Below are positions 40,366 through 54,108 of a DNA stretch of 64,000 nucleotides, piece by piece. The translations under genes and the position numbers were made by a program. The notes below the pieces were generated by a model that ran no database searches, had not been told where the DNA came from, and worked only from the letters and a program-made list of their open reading frames with translations. Position 1 is the stretch's first letter; every line of letters begins with the position of its first letter. The stretch is from assembly GCA_964057225.1 (NCBI GenBank), contig OZ059898.1:21429267-21493266 (forward strand), read 5' to 3'. Source of the DNA: Auanema rhodensis (Eukaryota > Nematoda > Chromadorea > Rhabditida > Rhabditidae).

Positions 40366-41720
40366 ATCTAATTTTGAAAACCGCATCTCTTTATCTTTCA
40401 CGTGAAGCGAGTTACATACCAAGTGCACATCACGTGTACATTTAATTAGCATAAATTAAAGTTCACGTAAATTTCAAAGTCATGGTTACCATGAACCAAT
40501 ATCAATAAAAATTTGTTTTTAGACTAATATGGACATGGGGAATCTAATTTTGAAAACCGCATCTCTTTATCTTTCACGTGAAGCGAGTTACATACCAAGT
40601 GCACATCACGTGTACATTTAATTAGCATAAATTAAAGTTCACGTAAATTTCAAAGTCATGGTGACCATGAACCAATATCAATAAAAATTTGTTTTTAGAC
40701 TAATATGGACATGGGGAATCTAATTTTGAAAACCGCATCTCTTTATCTTTCACGTGAAGCGAGTTACATACCAAGTGCACATCACGTGTACATTTAATTA
40801 GCATAAATTAAAGTTCACGTAAATTTCAAAGTCATGGTTACCATGAACCAATATCAATAAAAATTCGTATTTAGACTAATATGGACATGGGGAATCTAAT
40901 TTTAAAAACCGCATCTCTTTATCTTTCACGTGAAGCGAGTTACATACCAAGTGCACATCACGTGTACATTTAATTAGCATAAATTAAAGTTCACGTAAAT
41001 TTCAAAGTCATGGTTACCATGAACCAATATCAATAAAAATTCGTATTTAGACTAATATGGACATGGGGAATCTAATTTTAAAAACCGCATCTCTTTATCT
41101 TTCACGTGAAGCGAGTTACATACCAAGTGCACATCACGTGTACATTTAATTAGCATAAATTAAAGTTCACGTAAATTTCAAAGTCATGGTTACCATGAAC
41201 CAATATCAATAAAAATTTGTTTTTAGACTAATATGGACATGGGAAATCTAATTTTGAAAACCGCTTCTCTTTATCGTTCACGTTAAGCGAGTTACATACC
41301 AAGTGCACATCACGTGTACATTTAATTAGCATAAATTAAAGTTCACGTAAATTTCAAAGTCATGGTTACCATGCACCAATATCAATAAAAATTTGTTTTT
41401 AGACTAATATGGACATGGGGAATCTAATTTTGAAAACCGCATCTCTTTATCTTTCACGTGAAGCGAGTTACATACCGAGTGCACATCACGTGTACATTTA
41501 ATTAGCATAAATTAAAGTTCACGTAAATTTCAAAGTCATGGTTACCATGAACCAATATCAATAAAAATTTGTTTTTAGACTAATATGGACATGGGGAATC
41601 TAATTTTGAAAACCGCATCTCTTTATCTTTCACGTGAAGCGAGTTACATACCAAGTGCACATCACGTGTACATTTAATTAGCATAAATTAAAGTTCACGT
41701 AAATTTCAAAGTCATGGTTA
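38760..41720 (-). repeat. Nine-monomer block (1,584 bp), overlapping the larger duplication
   Basis: CATGAGG (38,777/40,361), GGTGACC (39,077/40,661), two TTCGTATTTAG monomers, and CATGGGAAATC (39,657/41,241) recur 1,584 apart. This block overlaps the 32.5/37.1 kb pair, so it is probably a later, nested event. Confidence 0.88.
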
Positions 41721-41879
41721 CCATAAACCAATATCAATAAAAATTTGTTTTTAGACTAATATGGACATGTGGAATCTAATTTTGAAAACCGCATCTCTTT
41801 ATCGTTCACGTGAAGCGAGTTACATACCAAGTGCACATCACGTGTACATTTAATTAGCATAAATTAAAGTTCACGTAAA

Positions 41880-43480
41880 TTTCAAAGTCATATTTACCAT
41901 TCACCAATATCAATAAAAATTTGTATTTAGACTAATATGGACATGGGGAATCTAATTTTGAAAACCGTATCTCTTTATCTTTCACGTGAAGCGAGTTACA
42001 TACCAAGTGCACATCACGTGTACATTTAATTAGCATAAATTAAAGTTCACGTAAATTTCAAAGTCATGGTTACCATGAACCAATATCAATAAAAATTTGT
42101 TTTTAGACTAATATGGACATGGGAAATCTAATTTTGAAAACCGCTTCTCTTTATCGTTCACGTTAAGCGAGTTACATACCAAGTGCACATCACGTGTACA
42201 TTTAATTAGCATAAATTAAAGTTCACGTAAATTTCAAAGTCATGGTTACCATGCACCAATATCAATAAAAATTTGTTTTTAGACTAATATGGACATGGGG
42301 AATCTAATTTTGAAAACCGCATCTCTTTATCTTTCACGTGAAGCGAGTTACATACCGAGTGCACATCACGTGTACATTTAATTAGCATAAATTAAAGTTC
42401 ACGTAAATTTCAAAGTCATGGTTACCATGAACCAATATCAATAAAAATTTGTTTTTAGACTAATATGGACATGGGGAATCTAATTTTGAAAACCGCATCT
42501 CTTTATCTTTCACGTGAAGCGAGTTACATACCAAGTGCACATCACGTGTACATTTAATTAGCATAAATTAAAGTTCACGTAAATTTCAAAGTCATGGTTA
42601 CCATGAACCAATATCAATAAAAATTTGTTTTTAGACTAATATGAACATGGGGAATCTAATTTTGAAAACCGCATCTCTTTATCTTTCACGTGAAGCGAGT
42701 TACATACCAAGTGCACATCACGTGTACATTTAATTAGCATAAATTAAAGTTCACGTAAATTTCAAAGTCATGGTTACCATGAACCAATATCAATAAAAAT
42801 TTGTTTTTAGACTAATATGGACATGGGGAATCTAATTTTGAAAACCGCATCTCTTTATCTTCCACGTGAAGCGAGTTACATACCAAGTGTACATCACGTG
42901 TACATTTAATTAGCATAAATTAAAGTTCACGTAAATTTCAAAGTCATGGTTACCATGAACCAATATCAATAAAAATTTGTATTTGGACTAATATGGACAT
43001 GGGGAATCTAATTTTGAAAACCGCATCTCTTTATCTTTCACGTGAAGCGAGTTACATACCAAGTGCACATCACGTGTACATTTAATTAGCATAAATTAAA
43101 GTTCACGTAAATTTCAAAGTCATGGTTACCATGCACCAATATCAATAAAAATTTGTTTTTAGACTAATATGGACATGGGGAATCTAATTTTGAAAACCGC
43201 ATCTCTTTATCTTTCACGTGAAGCGAGTTACATACCAAGTGCACATCACGTGTACATTTAATTAGCATAAATTAAAGTTCACGTAAATTTCAAAGTCATA
43301 TTTACCATTCACCAATATCAATAAAAATTTGTATTTAGACTAATATGGACATGGGGAATCTAATTTTGAAAACCGTATCTCTTTATCTTTCACGTGAAGC
43401 GAGTTACATACCAAGTGCACATCACGTGTACATTTAATTAGCATAAATTAAAGTTCACGTAAATTTCAAAGTCATGGTTA
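41880..43480 (-). repeat. Mosaic block built from pieces of 35.9-37.3 kb
   Basis: The stretch 41.88-42.60 kb matches 36.6-37.32 kb at offset 5,280. The stretch 42.6-43.4 kb matches about 35.95-36.7 kb at offset 6,688 (ATGAACATGG; CTTCCACGTG; TTTGTATTTGGAC at 36,291/42,979; CATATTTACCATTCACC at 36,613/43,301). The source order is therefore swapped here. A private GTGTACATC lies near 42,888. Confidence 0.85.
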
Positions 43481-45399
43481 CCATGCACCAATATCAATAA
43501 AAATTTGTTTTTAGACTAATATGGACATGGGGAATCTAATTTTGAAAACCGCATCTCTTTATCTTCCACGTGAAGCGAGTTACATACCAAGTGCACATCA
43601 CGTGTACATTTAATTAGCATAAATTAAAGTTCACGTAAATTTCAAAGTCATGGTGACCATGAACCAATATCAATAAAAATTTGTTTTTAGACTAATATGG
43701 ACATGGGGAATCTAATTTTGAAAACCGCATCTCTTTATCTTTCACGTGAAGCGAGTTACATACCAAGTGCACATCACGTGTACATTTAATTAGCATAAAT
43801 TAAAGTTCACGTAAATTTCAAAGTCATGGTTACCATGAACCAATATCAATAAAAATTCGTATTTAGACTAATATGGACATGGGGAATCTAATTTTGAAAA
43901 CCGCATCTCTTTATCTTTCACGTGAAGCGAGTTACATACCAAGTGCACATCACGTGTACATTTAATTAGCATAAATTAAAGTTCACGTAAATTTCAAAGT
44001 CATGGTTACCATGAACCAATATCAATAAAAATTTGTTTTTAGACTAATATGGACATGGGGAATCTAATTCTGAAAACCGCATCTCTTTATCTTTCACGTG
44101 AAGCGAGTTACATACCAAGTGCACATCACGTGTACATTTAATTAGCATAAATTAAAGTTCACGTAAATTTCAAAGTCATGGTTACCATGAACCAATATCA
44201 ATAAAAATTTGTTTTTAGACTAATATGGACATGGGAAATCTAATTTTGAAAACCGCATCTCTTTATCTTTCACGTGAAGCGAGTTACATACCAAGTGCAC
44301 ATCACGTGTACATTCAATTAGCATAAATTAAAGTTCACGTAAATTTCAAAGTCATAGTTACCATGCACCAATATCAATAAAAATTTGTTTTTAGACTAAT
44401 ATGGACATGGGGAATCTAATTTTGAAAACCGCATCTCTTTATCTTTCACGTGAAGCGAGTTACATACCAAGTGCACATCACGTGTACATTTAATTAGCAT
44501 AAATTAAAGTTCACGTAAATTTCAAAGTCATGGTTACCATGCACCAATATCAATAAAAATTTGTTTTTAGACTAATATGGACATGATGGATCTAATTTTG
44601 AAAACCGCATCTCTTTATCTTCCACGTGAAGCGAGTTACATACCAAGTGCACATCACGTGTACATTTAATTAGCATAAATTAAAGTTCACGTAAATTTCA
44701 AAGTCATGGTTACCATGAACCAATATCAATAAAAATTTGTTTTTAGACTAATATGGACATGGGGAATCTAATTTTGAAAACCGCATCTCTTTATCTTTCA
44801 CGTGAAGCGAGTTACATACCAAGTGCACATCACGTGTACATTTAATTAGCATAAATTAAAGTTCACGTAAATTTCAAAGTCATGGTTACCATGCACCAAT
44901 ATCAATAAAAATTTGTTTTTAGACTAATATGGACATGGGGAATCTAATTTTGAAAACCGCATCTCTTTATCTTTCACGTGAAGCGAGTTACATACCAAGT
45001 GCACATCACGTGTACATTTAATTAGCATAAATTAAAGTTCACGTAAATTTCAAAGTCATATTTACCATGCACCAATATCAATAAAAATTTGTTTTTAGAC
45101 TAATATGGACATGGGGAATCTAATTTTAAAAACCGCTTCTCTTTATCTTTCACGTGAAGCGAGTTACATACCAAGTGCACATCACGTGTACATTTAATTA
45201 GCATAAATTAAAGTTCACGTAAATTTCAAAGTCATATTTACCATGCACCAATATCAATAAAAATTTGTTTTTAGACTAATATGGACATGAGGAATCTAAT
45301 TTTGAAAACCGCATCTCTTTACCTTTCACGTGAAGCGTGTTACATACCAAGTGCACATCACGTGTACATTTAATTAGCATAAATTAAAGTTCACGTAAA

Positions 45400-48300
45400 T
45401 TTCAAAGTCATGGTTACCATGAACCAATATCAATAAAAATTTGTTTTTAGACTAATATGAACATGGGGAATCTAATTTTGAAAACCGCATCTCTTTATCT
45501 TTCACGTGAAGCGAGTTACATACCAAGTGCACATCACGTGTACATTTAATTAGCATAAATTAAAGTTCACGTAAATTTCAAAGTCATGGTTACCATGAAC
45601 CAATATCAATAAAAATTCGTTTTTAGACTAATATGGACATGGGGAATCTAATTTTGAAAACCGCATCTCTTTATCTTTCACGTGAAGCGAGTTACATACC
45701 AAGTGCACATCACGTGTACATTTAATTAGCATAAATTAAAGTTCACGTAAATTTCAAAGTCATGGTTACCATGCACCAATATCAATAAAAATTTGTTTTT
45801 AGACTAATATGGACATGGGGGATCTAATTTTGAAAACCGCATCTCTTTATCTTTCACGTGAAGCGAGTTACATACCAAGTGCACATCACGTGTACATTTA
45901 ATTAGCATAAATTAAAGTTCACGTAAATTTCAAAGGCATGGTTACCATGCACCAATATCAATAAAAATTTGTTTTTAGACTAATATGGACATGGGGAATC
46001 TAATTTTGAAAACCGCATCTCTTTATCTTCCACGTGAAGCGAGTTACATACCAAGTGCACATCACGTGTACATTTAATTAGCATAAATTAAAGTTCACGT
46101 AAATTTCAAAGTCATGGTTACCATGAACCAATATCAATAAAAATTTGTTTTTAGACTAATATGGACATGGGGAATCTAATTTTGAAAACCGCATCTCTTT
46201 ATCTTTCACGTGAAGCGAGTTACATACCAAGTGCACATCACGTGTACATTTAATTAGCATAAATTAAAGTTCACGTAAATTTCAAAGTCATGGTTACCAT
46301 GCACCAATATCAATAAAAATTTGTTTTTAGACTAATATGGACATGGGGAATCTAATTTTGAAAACCGCATCTCTTTATCTTTCACGTGAAGCGAGTTACA
46401 TACCAAGTGCACATCACGTGTACATTTAATTAGCATAAATTAAAGTTCACGTAAATTTCAAAGTCATGGTGACCATGAACCAATATCAATAAAAATTTGT
46501 TTTTAGACTAATATGGACATGGGGAATCTTATTTTGAAAACCGTATCTCTTTATCTTTCACGTGAAGCGAGTTACATACCAAGTGCACATCACGTGTACA
46601 TTTAATTAGCATAAATTAAAGTTCACGTAAATTTCAAAGTCATGGTTACCATGAACCAATATCAATAAAAATTTGTATTTAGACTAAAATGGACATGGGG
46701 GATCTAATTTTGAAAACCGCATCTCTTTATCTTTCACGTGAAGCGAGTTACATACCAAGTGCACATCACGTGTACATTTAATTAGCATAAATTAAAGTTC
46801 ACGTAAATTTCAAAGTCATGGTTACCATGCACCAATATCAATAAAAATTTGTTTTTAGACTAATATGGACATGGGGAATCTAATTTTGAAAACCGCATCT
46901 CTTTATCTTTCACGTGAAGCGAGTTACATACCAAGTGCACATCACGTGTACATTTAATTAGCATAAATTAAAGTTCACGTAAATTTCAAAGTCATATTTA
47001 CCATGCACCAATATCAATAAAAATTTGTTTTTAGACTAATATGGACATGGGGAATCTAATTTTAAAAACCGCATCTCTTTATCTTTCACGTGAAGCGAGT
47101 TACATACCAAGTGCACATCACGTGTACATTTAATTAGCATAAATTAAAGTTCACGTAAATTTCAAAGTCATATTTACCATGCACCAATATCAATAAAAAT
47201 TTGTTTTTAGACTAATATGGACATGGGGAATCTAATTTTGAAAACCGCATCTCTTTATCTTTCACGTGAAGCGTGTTACATACCAAGTGCACATCACGTG
47301 TACATTTAATTAGCATAAATTAAAGTTCACGTAAATTTCAAAGTCATGGTTACCATGAACCAATATCAATAAAAATTTGTTTTTAGACTAATATGAACAT
47401 GGGGAATCTAATTTTGAAAACCGCATCTCTTTATCTTTCACGTGAAGCGAGTTACATACCAAGTGCACATCACGTGTACATTTAATTAGCATAAATTAAA
47501 GTTCACGTAAATTTCAAAGTCATGGTTACCATGAACCAATATCAATAAAAATTTGTTTTTAGACTAATATGGACATGGGGAATCTAATTTTGAAAACCGC
47601 ATCTCTTTATCTTTCACGTGAAGCGAGTTACATACCAAGTGCACATCACGTGTACATTTAATTAGCATAAATTAAAGTTCACGTAAATTTCAAAGTCATG
47701 GTTACCATGAACCAATATCAATAAAAATTTGTTTTTAGACTAATATGGACATGGGGAATCTAATTTTGAAAACCGCATCTCTTTATCTTTCACGTGAAGC
47801 GAGTTACATACCAAGTGCACATCACGTGTACATTTAATTAGCATAAATTAAAGTTCACGTAAATTTCAAAGTCATGGTTACCATGAACCAATATCAATAA
47901 AAATTTGTTTTTAGACTAATATGGACATGGGGAATCTAATTTTGAAAACGGCATCTCTTTATCTTTCACGTGAAGCGAGTTACATACCAAGTGCACATCA
48001 CGTGTACATTTAATTAGCATAAATTAAAGTTCACGTAAATTTCAAAGTCATGGTGACCATGAACCAATATCAATAAAAATTTGTTTTTAGACTAATATGG
48101 ACATGGGGAATCTTATTTTGAAAACCGTATCTCTTTATCTTTCACGTGAAGCGAGTTACATACCAAGTGCACATCACGTGTACATTTAATTAGCATAAAT
48201 TAAAGTTCACGTAAATTTCAAAGTCATGGTTACCATGAACCAATATCAATAAAAATTTGTATTTAGACTAATATGGACATGGGGGATCTAATTTTGAAAA

Positions 48301-48800
48301 CCGCATCTCTTTATCTTTCACGTGAAGCGAGTTACATACCAAGTGCACATCACGTGTACATTTAATTAGCATAAATTAAAGTTCACGTAAATTTCAAAGT
48401 CATGGTTACCATGAACCAATATCAATAAAAATTTGTTTTTAGACTAATATGGACATGGGGAATCTAATTTTGAAAACCGCATCTCTTTATCATTCACGTG
48501 AAGCGAGTTACATACCAAGTGCACATCACGTGTACATTTAATTAGCATAAATTAAAGTTCACGTAAATTTCAAAGTCATGGTTACCATGAACCAATATCA
48601 ATAAAAATTTGTTTTTAGACTAATATGGACATGGGGAATCTAATTTTGAAAACGGCATCTCTTTATCTTTCACGTGAAGCGAGTTACATACCAAGTGCAC
48701 ATCACGTGTACATTTAATTAGCATAAATTAAAGTTCACGTAAATTTCAAAGTCATGGTGACCATGAACCAATATCAATAAAAATTTGTTTTTAGACTAAT
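45400..48800 (-). repeat. 23-monomer duplication, copy 1
   Basis: Markers TTCGTTTTTAG near 45,615, CAAAGGCATGG (45,931), CTTCCACG near 46,029, GAATCTTATTTT with CCGTATC (46,541), GCGTGTTAC (47,271), AACGGCATC (47,947) and ATCATTCACG near 48,489 recur in order from 49.6 kb on. Private changes include ACTAAAATGG near 46,687. Confidence 0.88.
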
Positions 48801-49384
48801 ATGGACATGGGGAATCTAATTTTAAAAACCGCTTTTCTTTATCTTTCACGTGAAGCGAGTTACATACCAAGTGCACATCACGTGTACATTTAATTAGCAT
48901 AAATTAAAGTTCACGTAAATTTCAAAGTCATGGTTACCATGAACCAATATCAATAAAAATTTGTTTTTAGACTAATATGGACATGGGGAATCTAATTTTG
49001 AAAACCGCATCTCTTTATCTTTCACGTGAAGCGAGTTACATACCAAGTGCACATCACGTGTACATTTAATTAGCATAAATTAAAGTTCACGTAAATTTCA
49101 AAGTCATATTTACCATGCACCAATATCAATAAAAATTTGTTTTTAGACTAATATGGACATGAGGAATCTAATTTTGAAAACCGCATCTCTTTATCTTTCA
49201 CGTGAAGCGTGTTACATACCAAGTGCACATCACGTGTACATTTAATTAGCATAAATTAAAGTTCACGTAAATTTCAAAGTCATGGTTACCATGAACCAAT
49301 ATCAATAAAAATTTGTTTTTAGACTAATATGAACATGGGGAATCTAATTTTGAAAACCGCATCTCTTTATCTTTCACGTGAAGC

Positions 49385-49553
49385 GAGTTACATACCAAGT
49401 GCACATCACGTGTACATTTAATTAGCATAAATTAAAGTTCACGTAAATTTCAAAGTACCATGCACCAATATCAATAAAAATTTGTTTTTAGACTAATATG
49501 GACATGGGTAATCTAATTTTGAAAACCGCATCTCTTTATCTTTCACGTGAAGC
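49385..49553 (-). repeat. 169-bp short monomer, reverse copy 3
   Basis: Follows monomers with GCGTGTTAC and ATGAACATGG, as in reverse copy 1. It is an extra monomer relative to the related block starting near 45.3 kb. It also has a private GGGTAATC change near 49,508. Confidence 0.93.
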
Positions 49554-49559
49554 GAGTTA

Positions 49560-52500
49560 CATACCAAGTGCACATCACGTGTACATTTAATTAGCATAAA
49601 TTAAAGTTCACGTAAATTTCAAAGTCATGGTTACCATGAACCAATATCAATAAAAATTCGTTTTTAGACTAATATGGACATGGGGAATCTAATTTTGAAA
49701 ACCGCATCTCTTTATCTTTCACGTGAAGCGAGTTACATACCAAGTGCACATCACGTGTACATTTAATTAGCATAAATTAAAGTTCACGTAAATTTCAAAG
49801 TCATGGTTACCATGCACCAATATCAATAAAAATTTGTTTTTAGACTAATATGGACATGGGGGATCTAATTTTGAAAACCGCATCTCTTTATCTTTCACGT
49901 GAAGCGAGTTACATACCAAGTGCACATCACGTGTACATTTAATTAGCATAAATTAAAGTTCACGTAAATTTCAAAGGCATGGTTACCATGCACCAATATC
50001 AATAAAAATTTGTTTTTAGACTAATATGGACATGGGGAATCTAAATTTGAAAACCGCATCTCTTTATCTTCCACGTGAAGCGAGTTACATACCAAGTGCA
50101 CATCACGTGTACATTTAATTAGCATAAATTAAAGTTCACGTAAATTTCAAAGTCATGGTTACCATGAACCAATATCAATAAAAATTTGTTTTTAGACTAA
50201 TATGGACATGGGGAATCTAATTTTGAAAACCGCATCTCTTTATCTTTCACGTGAAGCGAGTTACATACCAAGTGCACATCACGTGTACATTTAATTAGCA
50301 TAAATTAAAGTTCACGTAAATTTCAAAGTCATGGTTACCATGCACCAATATCAATAAAAATTTGTTTTTAGACTAATATGGACATGGGGAATCTAATTTT
50401 GAAAACCGCATCTCTTTATCTTTCACGTGAAGCGAGTTACATACCAAGTGCACATCACGTGTACATTTAATTAGCATAAATTAAAGTTCACGTAAATTTC
50501 AAAGTCATGGTGACCATGAACCAATATCAATAAAAATTTGTTTTTAGACTAATATGGACATGGGGAATCTTATTTTGAAAACCGTATCTCTTTATCTTTC
50601 ACGTGAAGCGAGTTACATACCAAGTGCACATCACGTGTACATTTAATTAGCATAAATTAAAGTTCACGTAAATTTCAAAGTCATGGTTACCATGAACCAA
50701 TATCAATAAAAATTTGTATTTAGACTAATATGGACATGGGGGATCTAATTTTGAAAACCGCATCTCTTTATCTTTCACGTGAAGCGAGTTACATACCAAG
50801 TGCACATCACGTGTACATTTAATTAGCATAAATTAAAGTTCACGTAAATTTCAAAGTCATGGTTACCATGCACCAATATCAATAAAAATTTGTTTTTAGA
50901 CTAATATGGACATGGGGAATCTAATTTTGAAAACCGCATCTCTTTATCTTTCACGTGAAGCGAGTTACATACCAAGTGCACATCACGTGTACATTTAATT
51001 AGCATAAATTAAAGTTCACGTAAATTTCAAAGTCATATTTACCATGCACCAATATCAATAAAAATTTGTTTTTAGACTAATATGGACATGGGGAATCTAA
51101 TTTTGAAAACCGCATCTCTTTATCTTTCACGTGAAGCGAGTTACATACCAAGTGCACATCACGTGTACATTTAATTAGCATAAATTAAAGTTCACGTATA
51201 TTTCAAAGTCATATTTACCATGCACCAATATCAATAAAAATTTGTTTTTAGACTAATATGGACATGGGGAATCTAATTTTGAAAACCGCATCTCTTTATC
51301 TTTCACGTGAAGCGTGTTACATACCAAGTGCACATCACGTGTACATTTAATTAGCATAAATTAAAGTTCACGTAAATTTCAAAGTCATGGTTACCATGAA
51401 CCAATATCAATAAAAATTTGTTTTTAGACTAATATGAACATGGGGAATCTAATTTTGAAAACCGCATCTCTTTATCTTTCACGTGAAGCGAGTTACATAC
51501 CAAGTGCACATCACGTGTACATTTAATTAGCATAAATTAAAGTTCACGTAAATTTCAAAGTACCATGCACCAATATCAATAAAAATTTGTTTTTAGACTA
51601 ATATGGACATGGGGAATCTAATTTTGAAAACCGCATCTCTTTATCTTTCACGTGAAGCGAGTTACATACCAAGTGCACATCACGTGTACATTTAATTAGC
51701 ATAAATTAAAGTTCACGTAAATTTCAAAGTCATGGTTACCATGAACCAATATCAATAAAAATTTGTTTTTAGACTAATATGGACATGGGGAATCTAATTT
51801 TGAAAACCGCATCTCTTTATCTTTCACGTGAAGCGAGTTACATACCAAGTGCACATCACGTGTACATTTAATTAGCATAAATTAAAGTTCACGTAAATTT
51901 CAAAGTCATGGTTACCATGAACCAATATCAATAAAAATTTGTTTTTAGACTAATATGGACATGGGGAATCTAATTTTGAAAACGGCATCTCTTTATCTTT
52001 CACGTGAAGCGAGTTACATACCAAGTGCACATCACGTGTACATTTAATTAGCATAAATTAAAGTTCACGTAAATTTCAAAGTCATGGTGACCATGAACCA
52101 ATATCAATAAAAATTTGTTTTTAGACTAATATGGACATGGGGAATCTTATTTTGAAAACCGTATCTCTTTATCTTTCACGTGAAGCGAGTTACATACCAA
52201 GTGCACATCACGTGTACATTTAATTAGCATAAATTAAAGTTCACGTAAATTTCAAAGTCATGGTTACCATGAACCAATATCAATAAAAATTTGTATTTAG
52301 ACTAATATGGACATGGGGGATCTAATTTTGAAAACCGCATCTCTTTATCTTTCACGTGAAGCGAGTTACATACCAAGTGCACATCACGTGTACATTTAAT
52401 TAGCATAAATTAAAGTTCACGTAAATTTCAAAGTCATGGTTACCATGAACCAATATCAATAAAAATTTGTTTTTAGACTAATATGGACATGGGGAATCTA

Positions 52501-52830
52501 ATTTTGAAAACCGCATCTCTTTATCATTCACGTGAAGCGAGTTACATACCAAGTGCACATCACGTGTACATTTAATTAGCATAAATTAAAGTTCACGTAA
52601 ATTTCAAAGTCATGGTTACCATGAACCAATATCAATAAAAATTTGTTTTTAGACTAATATGGACATGGGGAATCTAATTTTGAAAACGGCATCTCTTTAT
52701 CTTTCACGTGAAGCGAGTTACATACCAAGTGCACATCACGTGTACATTTAATTAGCATAAATTAAAGTTCACGTAAATTTCAAAGTCATGGTGACCATGA
52801 ACCAATATCAATAAAAATTTGTTTTTAGAC
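49560..52830 (-). repeat. 23-monomer duplication, copy 2
   Basis: Matches 45.4-48.8 kb at offset 4,041, changing to 4,034 past the short monomer at 51,490-51,658. Pairs include 45,931/49,972, 46,541/50,582, 47,271/51,312 and 47,947/51,981. A private TAAATTTG near 50,043 and GTATATTT near 51,198 postdate the copying. Confidence 0.88.
51490..51658 (-). repeat. 169-bp short monomer, reverse copy 4
   Basis: Occupies the place taken by a full-length monomer near 47,450 in the paired block, which shortens the offset between the two blocks from 4,041 to 4,034. Confidence 0.93.
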
Positions 52831-53594
52831 TAATATGGACATGGGGGATCTAATTTTGAAAACCGCATCTCTTTATCTTTCACGTGAAGCGAGTTACATA
52901 CCAAGTGCACATCACGTGTACATTTAATTAGCATAAATTAAAGTTCACGTAAATTTCAAAGTCATGGTTACCATGAACCAATATCAATAAAAATTTGTTT
53001 TTAGACTAATATGGACATGGGGAATCTAATTTTGAAAACCGCATCTCTTTATCTTTCACGTGAAGCGAGTTACATACCAAGTGCACATCACGTGTACATT
53101 TAATTAGCATAAATTAAAGTTCACGTAAATTTCAAAGTCATGGTGACCATGAACCAATATCAATAAAAATTTGTTTTTAGACTAATATGGACATGGGGAA
53201 TCTAATTTTGAAAACCGCATCTCTTTATCTTTCACGTGAAGCGAGTTACATACCAAGTGCACATCACGTGTACATTTAATTAGCATAAATTAAAGTTCAC
53301 GTAAATTTCAAAGTCATGGTTACCATGAACCAATATCAATAAAAATTTGTATTTAGACTAATATGGACATGAGGAATCTAATTTTGAAAACCGCATCTCT
53401 TTATCTTTCACGTGAAGCGAGTTACATACCAAGTGCACATCACGTGTACATTTAATTAGCATAAATTAAAGTTCACGTAAATTTCAAAGTCATGGTTACC
53501 ATGAACCAATATCAATAAAAATTTGTATTTAGACTAATATGGACATGAGGAATCTAATTTTGAAAACCGCATCTCTTTATCTTTCACGTGAAGC

Positions 53595-53763
53595 GAGTTA
53601 CATACCAAGTGCACATCCCGTGTACATTTAATTAGCATAAATTAAAGTTCACGTAAATTTCAAAGTACCATGCACCAATATCAATAAAAATTTGTTTTTA
53701 GACTAATATGGACATGAGGAATCTAATTTTGAAAACCGCATCTCTTTATCTTTCACGTGAAGC
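53595..53763 (-). repeat. 169-bp short monomer, reverse copy 5
   Basis: Carries the 7-bp deletion, CATGAGG, and the CCCGTG variant at 53,618. The combination shows mixing of two variant families. Confidence 0.93.
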
Positions 53764-53939
53764 GAGTTACATACCAAGTGCACATCACGTGTACATTTAA
53801 TTAGCATAAATTAAAGTTCACGTAAATTTCAAAGTCATGGTTACCATGAACCAATATCAATAAAAATTTGTATTTAGACTAATATGGACATGAGGAATCT
53901 AATTTTGAAAACCGCATCTCTTTATCTTTCACGTGAAGC

Positions 53940-54108
53940 GAGTTACATACCAAGTGCACATCACGTGTACATTTAATTAGCATAAATTAAAGTTCACGTA
54001 AATTTCAAAGTACCATGCACCAATATCAATAAAAATTTGTTTTTAGACTAATATGGACATGGGGAATCTAATTTTGAAAACCGCATCTCTTTATCTTTCA
54101 CGTGAAGC
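53940..54108 (-). repeat. 169-bp short monomer, reverse copy 6
   Basis: Starts 345 bases after the previous short copy, with one full-length TTTGTATTTAG/CATGAGG monomer between them. It has the common CATGGGG. Confidence 0.93.
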
